From Nocardia pseudobrasiliensis NBRC 108224 (GTDB taxonomy: Bacteria; Actinomycetota; Actinomycetes; Mycobacteriales; Mycobacteriaceae), in the NCBI RefSeq assembly GCF_001613105.1, contig NZ_BDBS01000031.1, positions 103,722-167,721 of the forward strand: a stretch of DNA of 64,000 nucleotides, read 5' to 3'. The notes below the pieces were generated by a model that worked only from the letters and a program-made list of their open reading frames with translations, did not search any database and was not told the origin of the DNA. The translations under genes were made by a program, and so were the position numbers. Positions 15,740 to 24,201 of the stretch are shown here, one piece after another (position 1 is the first letter of the stretch; the number at the start of each line of letters is the position of its first letter).

Positions 15740-16644
15740 CACGCCTCGGTCTCCCGCCGCGACAACCACAGCTGCACCAGCGTCGCCACCAGCAGCAGCG
15801 CGAAGATCACCCATGCCAGCGCGGCCGCGTACCCGACCTCGTAGAAGCGGAAGGCGTTCTGGAACAGCATGATTCCCAGCACATAGGTGCCGGTCTCGGG
15901 CCCGCCGTTGCCGTCGGTGAGCGCATACGCCTGATCGAAGGCCTGCACCGAATTGATGATGGTGATGACGAAGACGAACGACAGCGCGCCCCGGACCAGC
16001 GGTACGGTGATCGACCGGAAGCGTCGCCACGCGCCCGCCCCGTCGATCCGCGCCGCCTCGTACAGTGTCTGCGGAATACCCTGCATGGCGGCGAGCAGTA
16101 CGACGGTCGCGAACGGCACACTCTTCCACACCGTGACCAGGCTCAGCGACACCAGCGCCCAGCCCGGATCGCTCAGCCAGGGTACGGGTTTCACCCCGAA
16201 CCAGCCGAGCGCCAGATTCACCGCCCCGTAGTCGGTGGTGAGCAGGAATCGCCACACCACGGCCATGGCGACGGTCGAGGCCACCAGCGGCAGGAACGCC
16301 AGCGTACGAAACAGCCCGATCCCCCGTACCCTCCGATTCAACGCCGCCGCCACGCCCAGGCTGATCAAGACTGTCGGCGCCAGTGTCAGGACGGTGAATA
16401 CCGCCGTATTGCGCAGGGCGATATAGAACAGCGGATCGCCGAGCAACTGCCGATAGTTGCCCAGCCCAGTGAATCGCATGGGCCGGAACAGATCCCAGTG
16501 CTGAAAGCTGAGATAGAGCGAAAATCCCAGCGGGAACAGCATGAACACCGCGACGGCCGCCAGATTCGGTGCCACGAAACCCATTCCGGCCCGAGCCCGA
16601 CGCCGCGCCAGCGCCGAGGGTCGATGTCGGTGCCGCCCCCTCAT
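15736..16644 (-). CDS. Carbohydrate ABC transporter permease (MalF-like)
   Basis: The first permease of the importer, 302 aa. After a basic N-terminus (RHRHRPSALARRRARAG) come spans at FVAPNLAAVAVFMLFPLG and onward. The EAA loop is QTLYEAARIDGAGAWRRF, followed by a typical ITVPLVRGALSFVFVITI segment. It overlaps both the upstream binding-protein stop (ATGA) and the downstream permease start, so the three genes form one tightly coupled operon in the order binding protein, permease, permease. Confidence 0.92.
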   Translation of the reverse strand: MRGRHRHRPSALARRRARAGMGFVAPNLAAVAVFMLFPLGFSLYLSFQHWDLFRPMRFTGLGNYRQLLGDPLFYIALRNTAVFTVLTLAPTVLISLGVAAALNRRVRGIGLFRTLAFLPLVASTVAMAVVWRFLLTTDYGAVNLALGWFGVKPVPWLSDPGWALVSLSLVTVWKSVPFATVVLLAAMQGIPQTLYEAARIDGAGAWRRFRSITVPLVRGALSFVFVITIINSVQAFDQAYALTDGNGGPETGTYVLGIMLFQNAFRFYEVGYAAALAWVIFALLLVATLVQLWLSRRETEAW

Positions 16645-17933
16645 ACCCGCTCCCGCAGCAATGTATCGATGTCAGGGGCCGTATCGGCGAGCGAATCCGC
16701 CGTCGCCGCACCGCGGAGCACCCGATTGCAATGCCGCGACAGCAGTGCATCCACCTTCCCCCAGGCCGGGGTGATCGCGAGCGGCCGCGAATGTTCGGGC
16801 CCCTCGGTGAACACCGCGAGGTTGCGGATTCGCCGATGGGCCACGGCGAATCCCGGTGAGCGCATGGCCGAACGCAGCACCGGGACGAACAGTCCGGATT
16901 CGGCGATGATGGCCTGCCCGACCGGGCCGGTGGCGAATTTGACGAATTCCCAAGCCTGTTCGCGCCGCGGGCTGGCGGCGGCGATGGCCAGGCCGGTGCA
17001 GCCGACATCGGTGATCGCGGCGGGCCCGCCGTGCGGGCCGACCGGCAGCACGGTCACATCGAAGTCCAGCTCGTCATGGGCGGCGAACTCCGAATACAGC
17101 CAGTGCCCGCCGAGCAGCATCGCCGCGCGCCCGGCGGTGAACAGGTCGTAGGCCGAGACCGATTGCCGGTCACCGACATCCGGGGCCACCCGGTCGCGCA
17201 CCGCGAGGTCGGCATAGAACTGCACACCGGCCGCGAAGCGCGGATCGCCGATATTGGTGCGCACCGGCGCCACCGGCGGGCTGAACCATTCGGCCCCATT
17301 GTTCATCCCGAAACACGCCGCCGAATAGCACGGCACCCAGCCGTCGACGAAACCCCACTGCCGCACCCGCCCGCCCGGTTCACGGCGGGTCAGCGCCTGT
17401 GCCGCGGCGCGAAATTCGACGAAGGTCCAGGCCCGCTCCCAACTGTCCGGAGCGCGAATCCCGGCCTGGTCGAACAGTTTCCGGTTGTAGTAGAGGAACA
17501 CCCCGGACCACTGCTCGGGCAGCGCGTACTGACCGCCGCCGTAACCGAAGGTGTCGTAGAGCGAACCGTAGCTGTCGGCGCGCAGGGCTCCGGCGTACTC
17601 GGGCTCTCGGCCCAGCAGCGTGCGCAGATCGAGCAGCACACCCCGTTCGGCCAGGCCCGCGTACAGCAGTTCCCACGCCATCAGCACGTCGGGGCATTTA
17701 CCTCCGGCGCAATAGGTCAGCATCTGCTGCAGCGGATCGGGTCCGGACAGGACGGTGCGAATCCTGATGTCCGGGTGACGTTTACCGAATTCCGCGATGA
17801 TGCGCAGCCGGGCGCGCGCTTCCTCGGGCCGAGCCTGGAAGAAGAAGGTGAGCGCCTCGTCATCCGCAGCGCCACAATCGGCGGTCAGCAACGGCGCAGC
17901 GAGCATGGCCCCCAACAGGGTGCGGCGACGCAC
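16641..17933 (-). CDS. Sugar ABC transporter substrate-binding lipoprotein
   Basis: An extracytoplasmic solute-binding protein of family 1 (430 aa). The signal (MRRRTLLGAMLAAPLLTADC) ends in a poor lipobox, TADC, instead of the usual L-A/S-G/A-C; it may still be lipidated. The mature protein has the bilobed fold hallmarks: FGKRHPDIRIRTVLSG, FLYYNRKLFDQAGI with a Trp-rich pocket after it, FTAGRAAMLLGGHWLYSEF and KFATGPVGQAI. Bound sugar unknown. First gene of the importer operon, divergent from cstA. Confidence 0.88.
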   Translation of the reverse strand: MRRRTLLGAMLAAPLLTADCGAADDEALTFFFQARPEEARARLRIIAEFGKRHPDIRIRTVLSGPDPLQQMLTYCAGGKCPDVLMAWELLYAGLAERGVLLDLRTLLGREPEYAGALRADSYGSLYDTFGYGGGQYALPEQWSGVFLYYNRKLFDQAGIRAPDSWERAWTFVEFRAAAQALTRREPGGRVRQWGFVDGWVPCYSAACFGMNNGAEWFSPPVAPVRTNIGDPRFAAGVQFYADLAVRDRVAPDVGDRQSVSAYDLFTAGRAAMLLGGHWLYSEFAAHDELDFDVTVLPVGPHGGPAAITDVGCTGLAIAAASPRREQAWEFVKFATGPVGQAIIAESGLFVPVLRSAMRSPGFAVAHRRIRNLAVFTEGPEHSRPLAITPAWGKVDALLSRHCNRVLRGAATADSLADTAPDIDTLLRERV

Positions 17934-18244
17934 GACGACCTCCCTCCGCGATGATTACCAGGACAGCGGTGGGGCGCGGCGACAATGCCGCGTACCGGCA
18001 CCGCAGCATACGCAGCGCACAATCGGAAGCGTGGCAATCAACGAGCATCGGCGATCCGTAGCGTCCGACCACCCCTCGGCATGTATCAAAATGTGAGATA
18101 CAGATGTGCAATATGTGAGACGGGCATGTAACCATGCAGTCCGAATGTTCGGACTTGGTGAAGTCGCACCCGCGCGCGCGTCGGTTCGGCTACGTTGTGT
18201 CCGTTTCCGCAAGACCTAGTTAGAAACACGGGAGAGTAGCTCGC
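17934..18244. promoter_or_regulatory. Divergent promoter region between sugar importer and cstA
   Basis: No gene. About 125-150 bases before the cstA start lie two direct repeats ATGTGAGA (18091-18098 and 18113-18120), 22 bp apart or about two helical turns, with GATGTGCAAT between. TGTGA is the half-site of CRP/GlxR-type regulators and cstA is classically cAMP-CRP controlled in enterics, so a nutrient-state regulator is plausible here. A GGGAGAG ribosome-binding site precedes cstA. Confidence 0.45.
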
Positions 18245-20539
18245 ATGGCGACCATCGAATACCTCCGAACGGAACCCGACCTACCTCCCGTGGGCGTAGT
18301 GGACCGTTCTTCCCTCTCGCCTGCCAAGAAGGGCATCTTCCTGGTCATCGCGTTACTCGGCGCGGCCGCCTGGGTAGTCCTGGCCGTCGCGCGCGGCGAG
18401 AGCGTCAACGCCGTCTGGATCGTGATCGCGGCGGTGTGCACCTACATCCTCGCCTACCAGTTCTACGCCCGGCTGATCGAATATCGGATCACCAAGCCGC
18501 GTGACGACATCGCCACGCCCGCCGAGGAATTGGAGAACGGCAAGGATTACATGCCGATGGACCGGCGGGTCCTGTTCGGCCATCACTTCGCCGCCATCGC
18601 CGGCGCGGGTCCGCTCGTCGGTCCGGTCCTGGCCGCACAGATGGGTTATCTGCCGGGCACGATCTGGATCATCGTCGGCGTCGTGCTCGCCGGTGCGGTG
18701 CAGGACTATCTGGTGCTGTGGGCGTCGGTCAAGCGACGCGGACGCAGCCTGGGGCAGATGGCGCGTGAGGAACTCGGCGTGGTCGGCGGCATCGCGGCAC
18801 TGCTGGCCGTGTTGGTGATCATGGTGATCCTGCTCGCGGTGCTGGGCATCGTCGTGGTCAACGCGCTGGCGGCGACCAAGGGGGCCGACGGCCAACTGCA
18901 CGGCGGCAGCCCGTGGGGCGTGTTCTCGATTTCGCTGACCATCCCGATCGCGGTGCTGATGGGCCTGTACCTGCGCTATGTGCGGCCGGGCAAGGTCGGC
19001 GAGGTGTCGCTGGTCGGTTTCGCACTGCTGCTGCTGGCGATCGTCTCGGGCCGCTGGGTTTCCGAATCCGGTTGGGGCCGCGACCTGTTCACCCTCTCGG
19101 GTACGACCATCTCCTGGCTGCTGATCGTCTACGGCTTCATCGCCTCGGTGCTGCCGGTGTGGTTGCTGCTGGCGCCGCGCGACTATCTGTCGACCTTCAT
19201 GAAGGTCGGCACCATCGTGCTGCTGGCGGTCGGCGTGGTGATCACGATGCCGGTGCTGAAGGCCCCGGCGGTGTCGCAATTCGCGGGCAACTCGAGCGGT
19301 CCGTCGTTCGCGGGCAGCCTGTTCCCGTTCCTGTTCATCACCATCGCCTGCGGCGCGCTGTCGGGCTTCCATTCGCTGGTGTCCTCGGGCACCACGCCGA
19401 AGCTGCTGCAGAAGCAGGCCCAGGCGCGGATGATCGGCTACGGCGGCATGCTGATGGAGTCGTTCGTCGCGGTCATGGCGATCATCGCCGCGAGCATCCT
19501 CGATCAGCACCTGTACTTCGCGATGAACGCGGGCGCGGGCCTGACCGGCGGCACGGCCGAGAAGGCCGCGGCCTACACCAACGGCCTCGGACTGGGCGGC
19601 ACGCCGATCACCGCGGCCGAACTGAACCAGGCCGCAAGCGATGTCGGTGAGGCCAGCGTCGTCTCGCGCACCGGCGGCGCGCCCACGCTCGCCGTCGGTA
19701 TGGCCGAGGTGATGCACAAGTTCATCGGCGGCACCGCGCTCAAATCGTTCTGGTACCACTTCGCGATCATGTTCGAGGCGCTGTTCATCCTCACCACGAT
19801 CGATGCCGGAACCCGCGTCGCGCGGTTCATGCTGTCGGACACCCTGGGCAATCTGGGCGGCCCGGCGCGCAAGTTCAAGGATCCGTCGTGGCTGCCGGGC
19901 GCGTGGCTGTGCTCGTTCGTCGTGGTCGCGGCGTGGGGTTCGGTGCTGCTGATGGGCGTGACCGATCCGCTGGGCGGCATCTACACGCTGTATCCGCTGT
20001 TCGGCATCGCAAACCAGCTGCTGGCCGCGGTCGCGCTGACCGTGGTGCTGGTGATCGTGGTGAAGAAGGGCTATCTGAAGTGGGCGTGGATTCCCGCGCT
20101 ACCGCTGGTGTGGGATCTGACCGTCACGATGACCGCGTCCTGGCAGAAGATCTTCTCCGCCGACAAGAACATCGGATACTGGAAGCAGCACAGCCTCTAC
20201 AGCGACGCCCAGGCCGCCGGGAAGGTGCTGGCTCCGGCGAAGACCATGGCCGATATGGACAAGGTCGTGCGCAACACGTTCATCCAGGGCACGTTGTCGA
20301 TCATCTTCGCGGCGCTGGTACTGATCGTGGCGCTGGTGGGCCTGATCGTCTGTATCCAGGCCGTGCGCAAGGGCGGCGGGCCGACCACCGAGACCCCGGA
20401 GGTCCCGTCGAAGCTGTTCGGCCCCAAGGGCTTCCTCGCCTCCAAGGCCGAGAAGGAGGTGCAGAGCGAATGGGACGAGCTGGCGAGAGCGGGCAGGGTC
20501 AAGATTCCGGGAGCCGCGCACGCGGTGGCGGCGGATTGA
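18245..20539 (+). CDS. cstA: Carbon starvation protein CstA
   Basis: A multi-pass membrane transporter of the CstA family (764 aa). Enteric members take up peptides or pyruvate under starvation. The N-terminal conserved block includes GKDYMPMDRRVLFGHHFAAI, AGAGPLVGPVLAAQMGYLPG and QDYLVLWASVKRRGRSLGQM. Many hydrophobic spans follow, including GFHSLVSSGTTPKLL, a highly conserved family loop. The long C-terminal hydrophilic tail is typical of actinobacterial members. It overlaps ybdD, with which it is normally paired. Confidence 0.95.
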   Translation: MATIEYLRTEPDLPPVGVVDRSSLSPAKKGIFLVIALLGAAAWVVLAVARGESVNAVWIVIAAVCTYILAYQFYARLIEYRITKPRDDIATPAEELENGKDYMPMDRRVLFGHHFAAIAGAGPLVGPVLAAQMGYLPGTIWIIVGVVLAGAVQDYLVLWASVKRRGRSLGQMAREELGVVGGIAALLAVLVIMVILLAVLGIVVVNALAATKGADGQLHGGSPWGVFSISLTIPIAVLMGLYLRYVRPGKVGEVSLVGFALLLLAIVSGRWVSESGWGRDLFTLSGTTISWLLIVYGFIASVLPVWLLLAPRDYLSTFMKVGTIVLLAVGVVITMPVLKAPAVSQFAGNSSGPSFAGSLFPFLFITIACGALSGFHSLVSSGTTPKLLQKQAQARMIGYGGMLMESFVAVMAIIAASILDQHLYFAMNAGAGLTGGTAEKAAAYTNGLGLGGTPITAAELNQAASDVGEASVVSRTGGAPTLAVGMAEVMHKFIGGTALKSFWYHFAIMFEALFILTTIDAGTRVARFMLSDTLGNLGGPARKFKDPSWLPGAWLCSFVVVAAWGSVLLMGVTDPLGGIYTLYPLFGIANQLLAAVALTVVLVIVVKKGYLKWAWIPALPLVWDLTVTMTASWQKIFSADKNIGYWKQHSLYSDAQAAGKVLAPAKTMADMDKVVRNTFIQGTLSIIFAALVLIVALVGLIVCIQAVRKGGGPTTETPEVPSKLFGPKGFLASKAEKEVQSEWDELARAGRVKIPGAAHAVAAD

Positions 20540-20727
20540 ACACCGTCCTGCGGGCCGGGCGCGGCGTCGTCTGGTACATGAATTCGATACTCGGCGGCCA
20601 GGACTACGCGCGTTACGTGGAGCATCTGCGGCGCAACCATCCGGACCGCCCGGTACCGAGCGAGCGGGACTACTGGCGTGAGCGGCATGCGGCCGCGGCG
20701 CGCAATCCGGCCAACCGCTGCTGCTGA
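20536..20727 (+). CDS. ybdD: YbdD/YjiX family small protein (DUF466)
   Basis: A 63-residue partner of CstA. The family pattern is clear: RAGRGVVWYMNSILGGQDYA, then YVEHLRRNHPDRPVPSERDY and W. In enterics, ybdD and yjiX sit after cstA and btsT and are thought to assist the transporter. I place the start at TTG 20536, which overlaps the cstA stop as TTGA; no ATG or GTG in frame would keep the conserved N-terminus. The C-terminal CC is unusual. Confidence 0.85.
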   Translation: MNTVLRAGRGVVWYMNSILGGQDYARYVEHLRRNHPDRPVPSERDYWRERHAAAARNPANRCC

Positions 20728-20741
20728 CCGGAAGTATTGCT

Positions 20742-20774
20742 GATCGGCGGGTTTCCCTCGGGAACCCGCCGATC
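20742..20774 (+). terminator. Hairpin terminator after cstA-ybdD
   Basis: A 12-bp perfect stem, GATCGGCGGGTT and AACCCGCCGATC, around a nine-base loop, 14 bases after the ybdD stop. No long T-run, as is common in high-GC actinobacteria. Confidence 0.8.
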
Positions 20775-20930
20775 GTCCTGTGCGGGCGGGCGCGGTTCGG
20801 CGCGGGATCGCCCGGGCGGGTGGCAGCACACCGAGAGCAATCGATCAATAGCCGAAATGAATGACTAAGAAACGTTGTCTTGCGGGGGTAGCTGGCTGAT
20901 TTCCGCTAGCGCGGATCCGCTCGGACTGAC

Positions 20931-22442
20931 ATGGTGGACTGCGTGAGTGCGAACGGTCTGGACTTCGAGCGTTGTTACCGTGCTGTGGCGACCCGCGATT
21001 CCCGTTTCGACGGGCACTTCTTCACCGCGGTGCGCACCACCGGAATCTATTGCCGCCCATCGTGTCCGGCTATCACTCCGAAACGCTCCAACGTCACCTT
21101 CATGCCGACCGCGGCGGCCGCTCAGCAGAGCGGGTTCCGGGCCTGTCGCCGCTGCCTACCCGATGCCGCGCCCGGCTCGCCGCTGTGGAACACGCGCGCG
21201 GATCTGGCGTCGCGGGCCATGCGACTGATCGCCGATGGCGTGATCGAGCGCGGCGGCGTACCCGCGCTGGCCGGGGCGCTGGGGTATTCGCAGCGGCAGC
21301 TGACCCGGGTGCTGACCTCCGAACTCGGCGCCGGACCGCTGGCGCTGGCCCGCGCCCATCGCGCGCATACCGCGCGGCTGCTGATCCAGACCACGCGAAT
21401 GCCGATGTCCGACATCGCCTTCGCGGCCGGATTCGCGAGCATCCGGCAGTTCAACGACACCGTGCGCGAGGTGTTCGCGGTGAGCCCGACCGTACTGCGC
21501 GAGGAGTCGCGACGGCTGCGCGGTGACACCCTGCCCGCCACCAACGGCATGCTCACCCTGCGGCTGCCCTATCGCGAACCGCTGGACAAGCCGTGGCTGG
21601 AATGGTTCCTGTCCGCGCACGCGGTGCCCGGCATCGAACAGTGGGAGGACGGCACCTACACCCGCAGCCTGCACACCCCGCACGGGCATGCGACCGTGCG
21701 GCTGAGCGTCCAGCCCGGACATGTGCGGGCCGGGCTCGCGCTGCACGATATGCGCGATCTCGCCCCGACCGTGGCGCGGTTGCGGCATCTGCTGGATCTG
21801 GATGCCGATCCCATGGGTATCGACGAGGCGCTCACGGGCGGATTCGGGGCCGGGGCCGGGGTCAGTCCCGGAATCCGGGTGCCCGGCTGCCTGGACGCGT
21901 CGGAGTTGTTGCTGCGCACCATGATCGGCCAGCAGATCTCCGTCTCCGCGGCGGCGACCCACACCGCGCGGCTGGTGGAGGCGCTGGGCGAGACCGTCAG
22001 CGGGCCGGTGCCGCGGCTGTTCCCGTCCGCGGAGACGATCGCCGAGCGCGGGGCCGAGGTGCTGACCGGGCCGACCCGGCGGACCACCTCGATCCTGTCG
22101 GCCGCCCGCGCGCTGGCCTCGGGCGAACTGTCGCTGCACGCCGGGCGTACGGCCGCGGATGTGCGGCGCGATCTGCTGGCCCTCGACGGCGTCGGGCCGT
22201 GGACCGCCGACTATGTGACCATGCGGCTGCTGGCCGACCCCGACATCCTGCTGCACACCGATCTGGTGGTACGGCGCGGGGCGACGCTGTTCGGCATCGA
22301 CCTCGGCGAGACCGCGCGCTGGGCACCGTGGCGGTCGTATCTGTCCATGCACATGTGGAAGCGAGCGCTGGCCGAACGCACCAACGGCGCCGCGAACGGC
22401 TCCCCCATCCGAACCCCCGTGAAAGTGAGCGTCCAGCAATGA
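20931..22442 (+). CDS. alkA: Ada/AlkA fusion: methyl-acceptor, AraC HTH and 3-methyladenine glycosylase
   Basis: A 503-aa three-part adaptive-response protein. The Ada-type zinc/methylphosphotriester domain has Cys41, Cys45, Cys72 and Cys75 (YCRPSCP, RACRRCL), the same spacing as E. coli Ada 38/42/69/72. An AraC-type HTH spans about 85-190 (MSDIAFAAGFASIRQFNDTV). The AlkA N-domain and HhH-GPD glycosylase follow, with LDGVGPWTADYVTMR and the catalytic Asp region LLHTDLVVRRG. It removes alkylated bases and likely controls its own operon. It overlaps ogt by ATGA, the arrangement known for mycobacterial alkA-ogt. GTG 20943 is an alternative start. Confidence 0.92.
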   Translation: MVDCVSANGLDFERCYRAVATRDSRFDGHFFTAVRTTGIYCRPSCPAITPKRSNVTFMPTAAAAQQSGFRACRRCLPDAAPGSPLWNTRADLASRAMRLIADGVIERGGVPALAGALGYSQRQLTRVLTSELGAGPLALARAHRAHTARLLIQTTRMPMSDIAFAAGFASIRQFNDTVREVFAVSPTVLREESRRLRGDTLPATNGMLTLRLPYREPLDKPWLEWFLSAHAVPGIEQWEDGTYTRSLHTPHGHATVRLSVQPGHVRAGLALHDMRDLAPTVARLRHLLDLDADPMGIDEALTGGFGAGAGVSPGIRVPGCLDASELLLRTMIGQQISVSAAATHTARLVEALGETVSGPVPRLFPSAETIAERGAEVLTGPTRRTTSILSAARALASGELSLHAGRTAADVRRDLLALDGVGPWTADYVTMRLLADPDILLHTDLVVRRGATLFGIDLGETARWAPWRSYLSMHMWKRALAERTNGAANGSPIRTPVKVSVQQ

Positions 22443-22948
22443 GTCTCGCCGATTACGCGACGACGAGCACCCCCATCGGCCCCTTCACCACCGTCGTCGA
22501 CGCCGAGGGCGCCGTACTGGCCGCGGGCTGGACCACCGACGCCGAGGGCCTGCGACTGCTCATCCACCCCACCCTGCGCCCCGCCGAACTGCGCCACCGC
22601 GAGGCCCTCGGCCCGATCACCCGAGCCGTCGAGACCTACCACACCGGTGAACTCCACGCGATCGACGACATCACCGTCCGCCAGCTGTCGGGCCCGTTCC
22701 TGGTGCACGCCTGGGAAGTCCTGCGCAAGATCCCCGCCGGATCCCCCGTCACCTACACCGCATTCGCCGACCGCTCCGGCCGCCCCGAGGCCGTCCGCGC
22801 CGCCGCCAACGCCTGCGCCCGCAACGCGGCGGCCCTGTTCGTCCCTTGCCACAGGGTATTTCGCACCGACGGCTCCCTGGGCGGCTTCCGCTGGGGGTTG
22901 GAGGTCAAGAACTGGCTGCTGTCCCACGAGCAGACCCACAGCGCCTGA
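22439..22948 (+). CDS. ogt: Methylated-DNA--protein-cysteine methyltransferase Ogt
   Basis: A suicide repair protein that moves the methyl group from O6-methylguanine to its own cysteine. The active site PCHRVF lies at about residues 139-144, preceded by the DNA-binding helix region PVTYTAFADRSGRPEAVRAA and ANACARNA with the Asn hinge. Length (169 aa) is normal. The ATG overlaps the alkA stop (ATGA), so the two repair proteins are translationally coupled and probably induced together by alkylation. Confidence 0.93.
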   Translation: MSLADYATTSTPIGPFTTVVDAEGAVLAAGWTTDAEGLRLLIHPTLRPAELRHREALGPITRAVETYHTGELHAIDDITVRQLSGPFLVHAWEVLRKIPAGSPVTYTAFADRSGRPEAVRAAANACARNAAALFVPCHRVFRTDGSLGGFRWGLEVKNWLLSHEQTHSA

Positions 22949-23028
22949 CATCCATCGGCAAGCTCAGCTCTGGTTGTCGGTGGCTGTCGGTATTCTGCGC
23001 GCGCGGCTGATGGCGGGAGATGTGGGCG

Positions 23029-23730
23029 ATGAATCGGACGGATCGGTTGTACGCGCTGGTCGAGGATTTGCGGGCGGTGGCGCCGGGGCGGCGGACCGCG
23101 CGGGAGTTGGCGGGGCGCTATGAGGTGAGTGTGCGGACCATCGAGCGGGATATCTCGGCATTGCAGCAGTCGGGGGTGCCGATCTACGCGGATGTGGGGC
23201 GCACGGGGGGCTATACGTTGGACAAGCGGATGTCGTTGCCGCCGTTGAACTTCTCGCCCGCCGAGGTGGTGGCCATGGGGGTCGCGCTGCGGCGGATGCG
23301 GGGCACTCCGTTCGACGCCGCGGGGGCCGCGGCGCTGGCCAAGATCGTGGCCGCGCTGTCGGATGCTTCGGCCGGGGCCGCGCGGGCGCTGGCCGAACGG
23401 GTTCGGGTGGTGGAGGCGGTGGCGGAACCGGATTCGGGTGCGTGCGCGGGGGTGGTGAACGAGGCCATTGTCGAGCGGCGGGTGATCCGGATGTCGTATG
23501 CCGACCGGTTCGGCGTTGTTACCGAGCGCTGCGTGGAACCCATGGCGTTGATGTGCGGCGGGGAGGGTTGGTATCTGGTCGGCTGGTGTCGGTTGCGCGG
23601 CGACGCAAGGGTTTTCCGGCTCGACCGGATCACCGGAGCCGAATTGGGCGAGCGGGCCGTCGTCGCCCGGCGGTGGCGGCAGTTCGACGACCTGCCCGCG
23701 GATCGCATCGTCCGGACCGTGGCGCTGTAG
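23029..23730 (+). CDS. HTH/WYL-domain transcriptional regulator
   Basis: A 233-aa regulator with an N-terminal DeoR-like winged HTH (TDRLYALVEDLRAVAPGRRT, VSVRTIERDISALQQSGVPI, GRTGGYTLDK) and a C-terminal WYL domain, here read as GEGWYLVGWCRLRGDARVFR and LDRI. WYL domains sense ligands or nucleic acids. ATG 23029 gives the usual N-terminus MNRTDRLY; ATG 23020 is too close to its putative ribosome-binding site. The VOC gene 90 bases downstream on the same strand is its probable target or partner. Confidence 0.9.
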   Translation: MNRTDRLYALVEDLRAVAPGRRTARELAGRYEVSVRTIERDISALQQSGVPIYADVGRTGGYTLDKRMSLPPLNFSPAEVVAMGVALRRMRGTPFDAAGAAALAKIVAALSDASAGAARALAERVRVVEAVAEPDSGACAGVVNEAIVERRVIRMSYADRFGVVTERCVEPMALMCGGEGWYLVGWCRLRGDARVFRLDRITGAELGERAVVARRWRQFDDLPADRIVRTVAL

Positions 23731-23820
23731 AAAACACCGACACAGGGTTGTCGCCACGGTGCTCGAAGCTCGACGAGTGCAGCCGCTCGGGCTGTATCGC
23801 GATCCGAGGAGGACCCTTCG

Positions 23821-24192
23821 ATGACCCCAGCCTTCGACACCGTGGCCTGGTTCCAGATCGGCACGCCCGATCCCGCCGCCGCCCAACGGTTCTACGGCGA
23901 GCTGTTCGGCTGGAGCTTCCGCGCCGATCCCGGCAGCGGTGACGGTTACCAACTGATCAACTATGCCGATGCGACCGTTCCCTCCGGCGGTATGAACGAC
24001 GAGCAGCCCGGGGCCGGATACGCGGTGTTCTGTGTCATGGTCCGCGATGTCGCGGCGACATGTGAGCGCGTGACGGAACTGGGCGGCAAGGTGCTCGCAC
24101 CGCCCGCCACGACGCCCAACGGACTCGTCTCCGCCGATCTGCTCGATACCGACGGCAACCGGTTCATGGTGTTCACCCCCGCGCCTCGATAG
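23821..24192 (+). CDS. VOC family protein, 123 aa
   Basis: A glyoxalase-fold protein of the group found beside WYL regulators. FDTVAWFQIGTPDPAAAQRF begins module one, and SADLLDTDGNRFMVFTP ends module two. GGMNDEQPGAGYAVFCVMVR is the characteristic linker strand. The strong ribosome-binding site GAGGAGGA precedes the ATG. Substrate unknown; possibly a binding or resistance protein. It ends nine bases from the convergent sbcC stop. Confidence 0.85.
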   Translation: MTPAFDTVAWFQIGTPDPAAAQRFYGELFGWSFRADPGSGDGYQLINYADATVPSGGMNDEQPGAGYAVFCVMVRDVAATCERVTELGGKVLAPPATTPNGLVSADLLDTDGNRFMVFTPAPR

Positions 24193-24201
24193 GCGCGGGA
24201 A

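Noticed and set aside
14900..17008. A 702-codon minus-strand frame spanning both sugar permeases
   Set aside because: Only its last 279 codons are the real permease; the rest is out of register with the first permease and binding-protein genes.
18353..19759. A 468-codon frame opposite cstA
   Set aside because: Gln/His/Arg/Asp-rich shadow of a membrane-protein gene.
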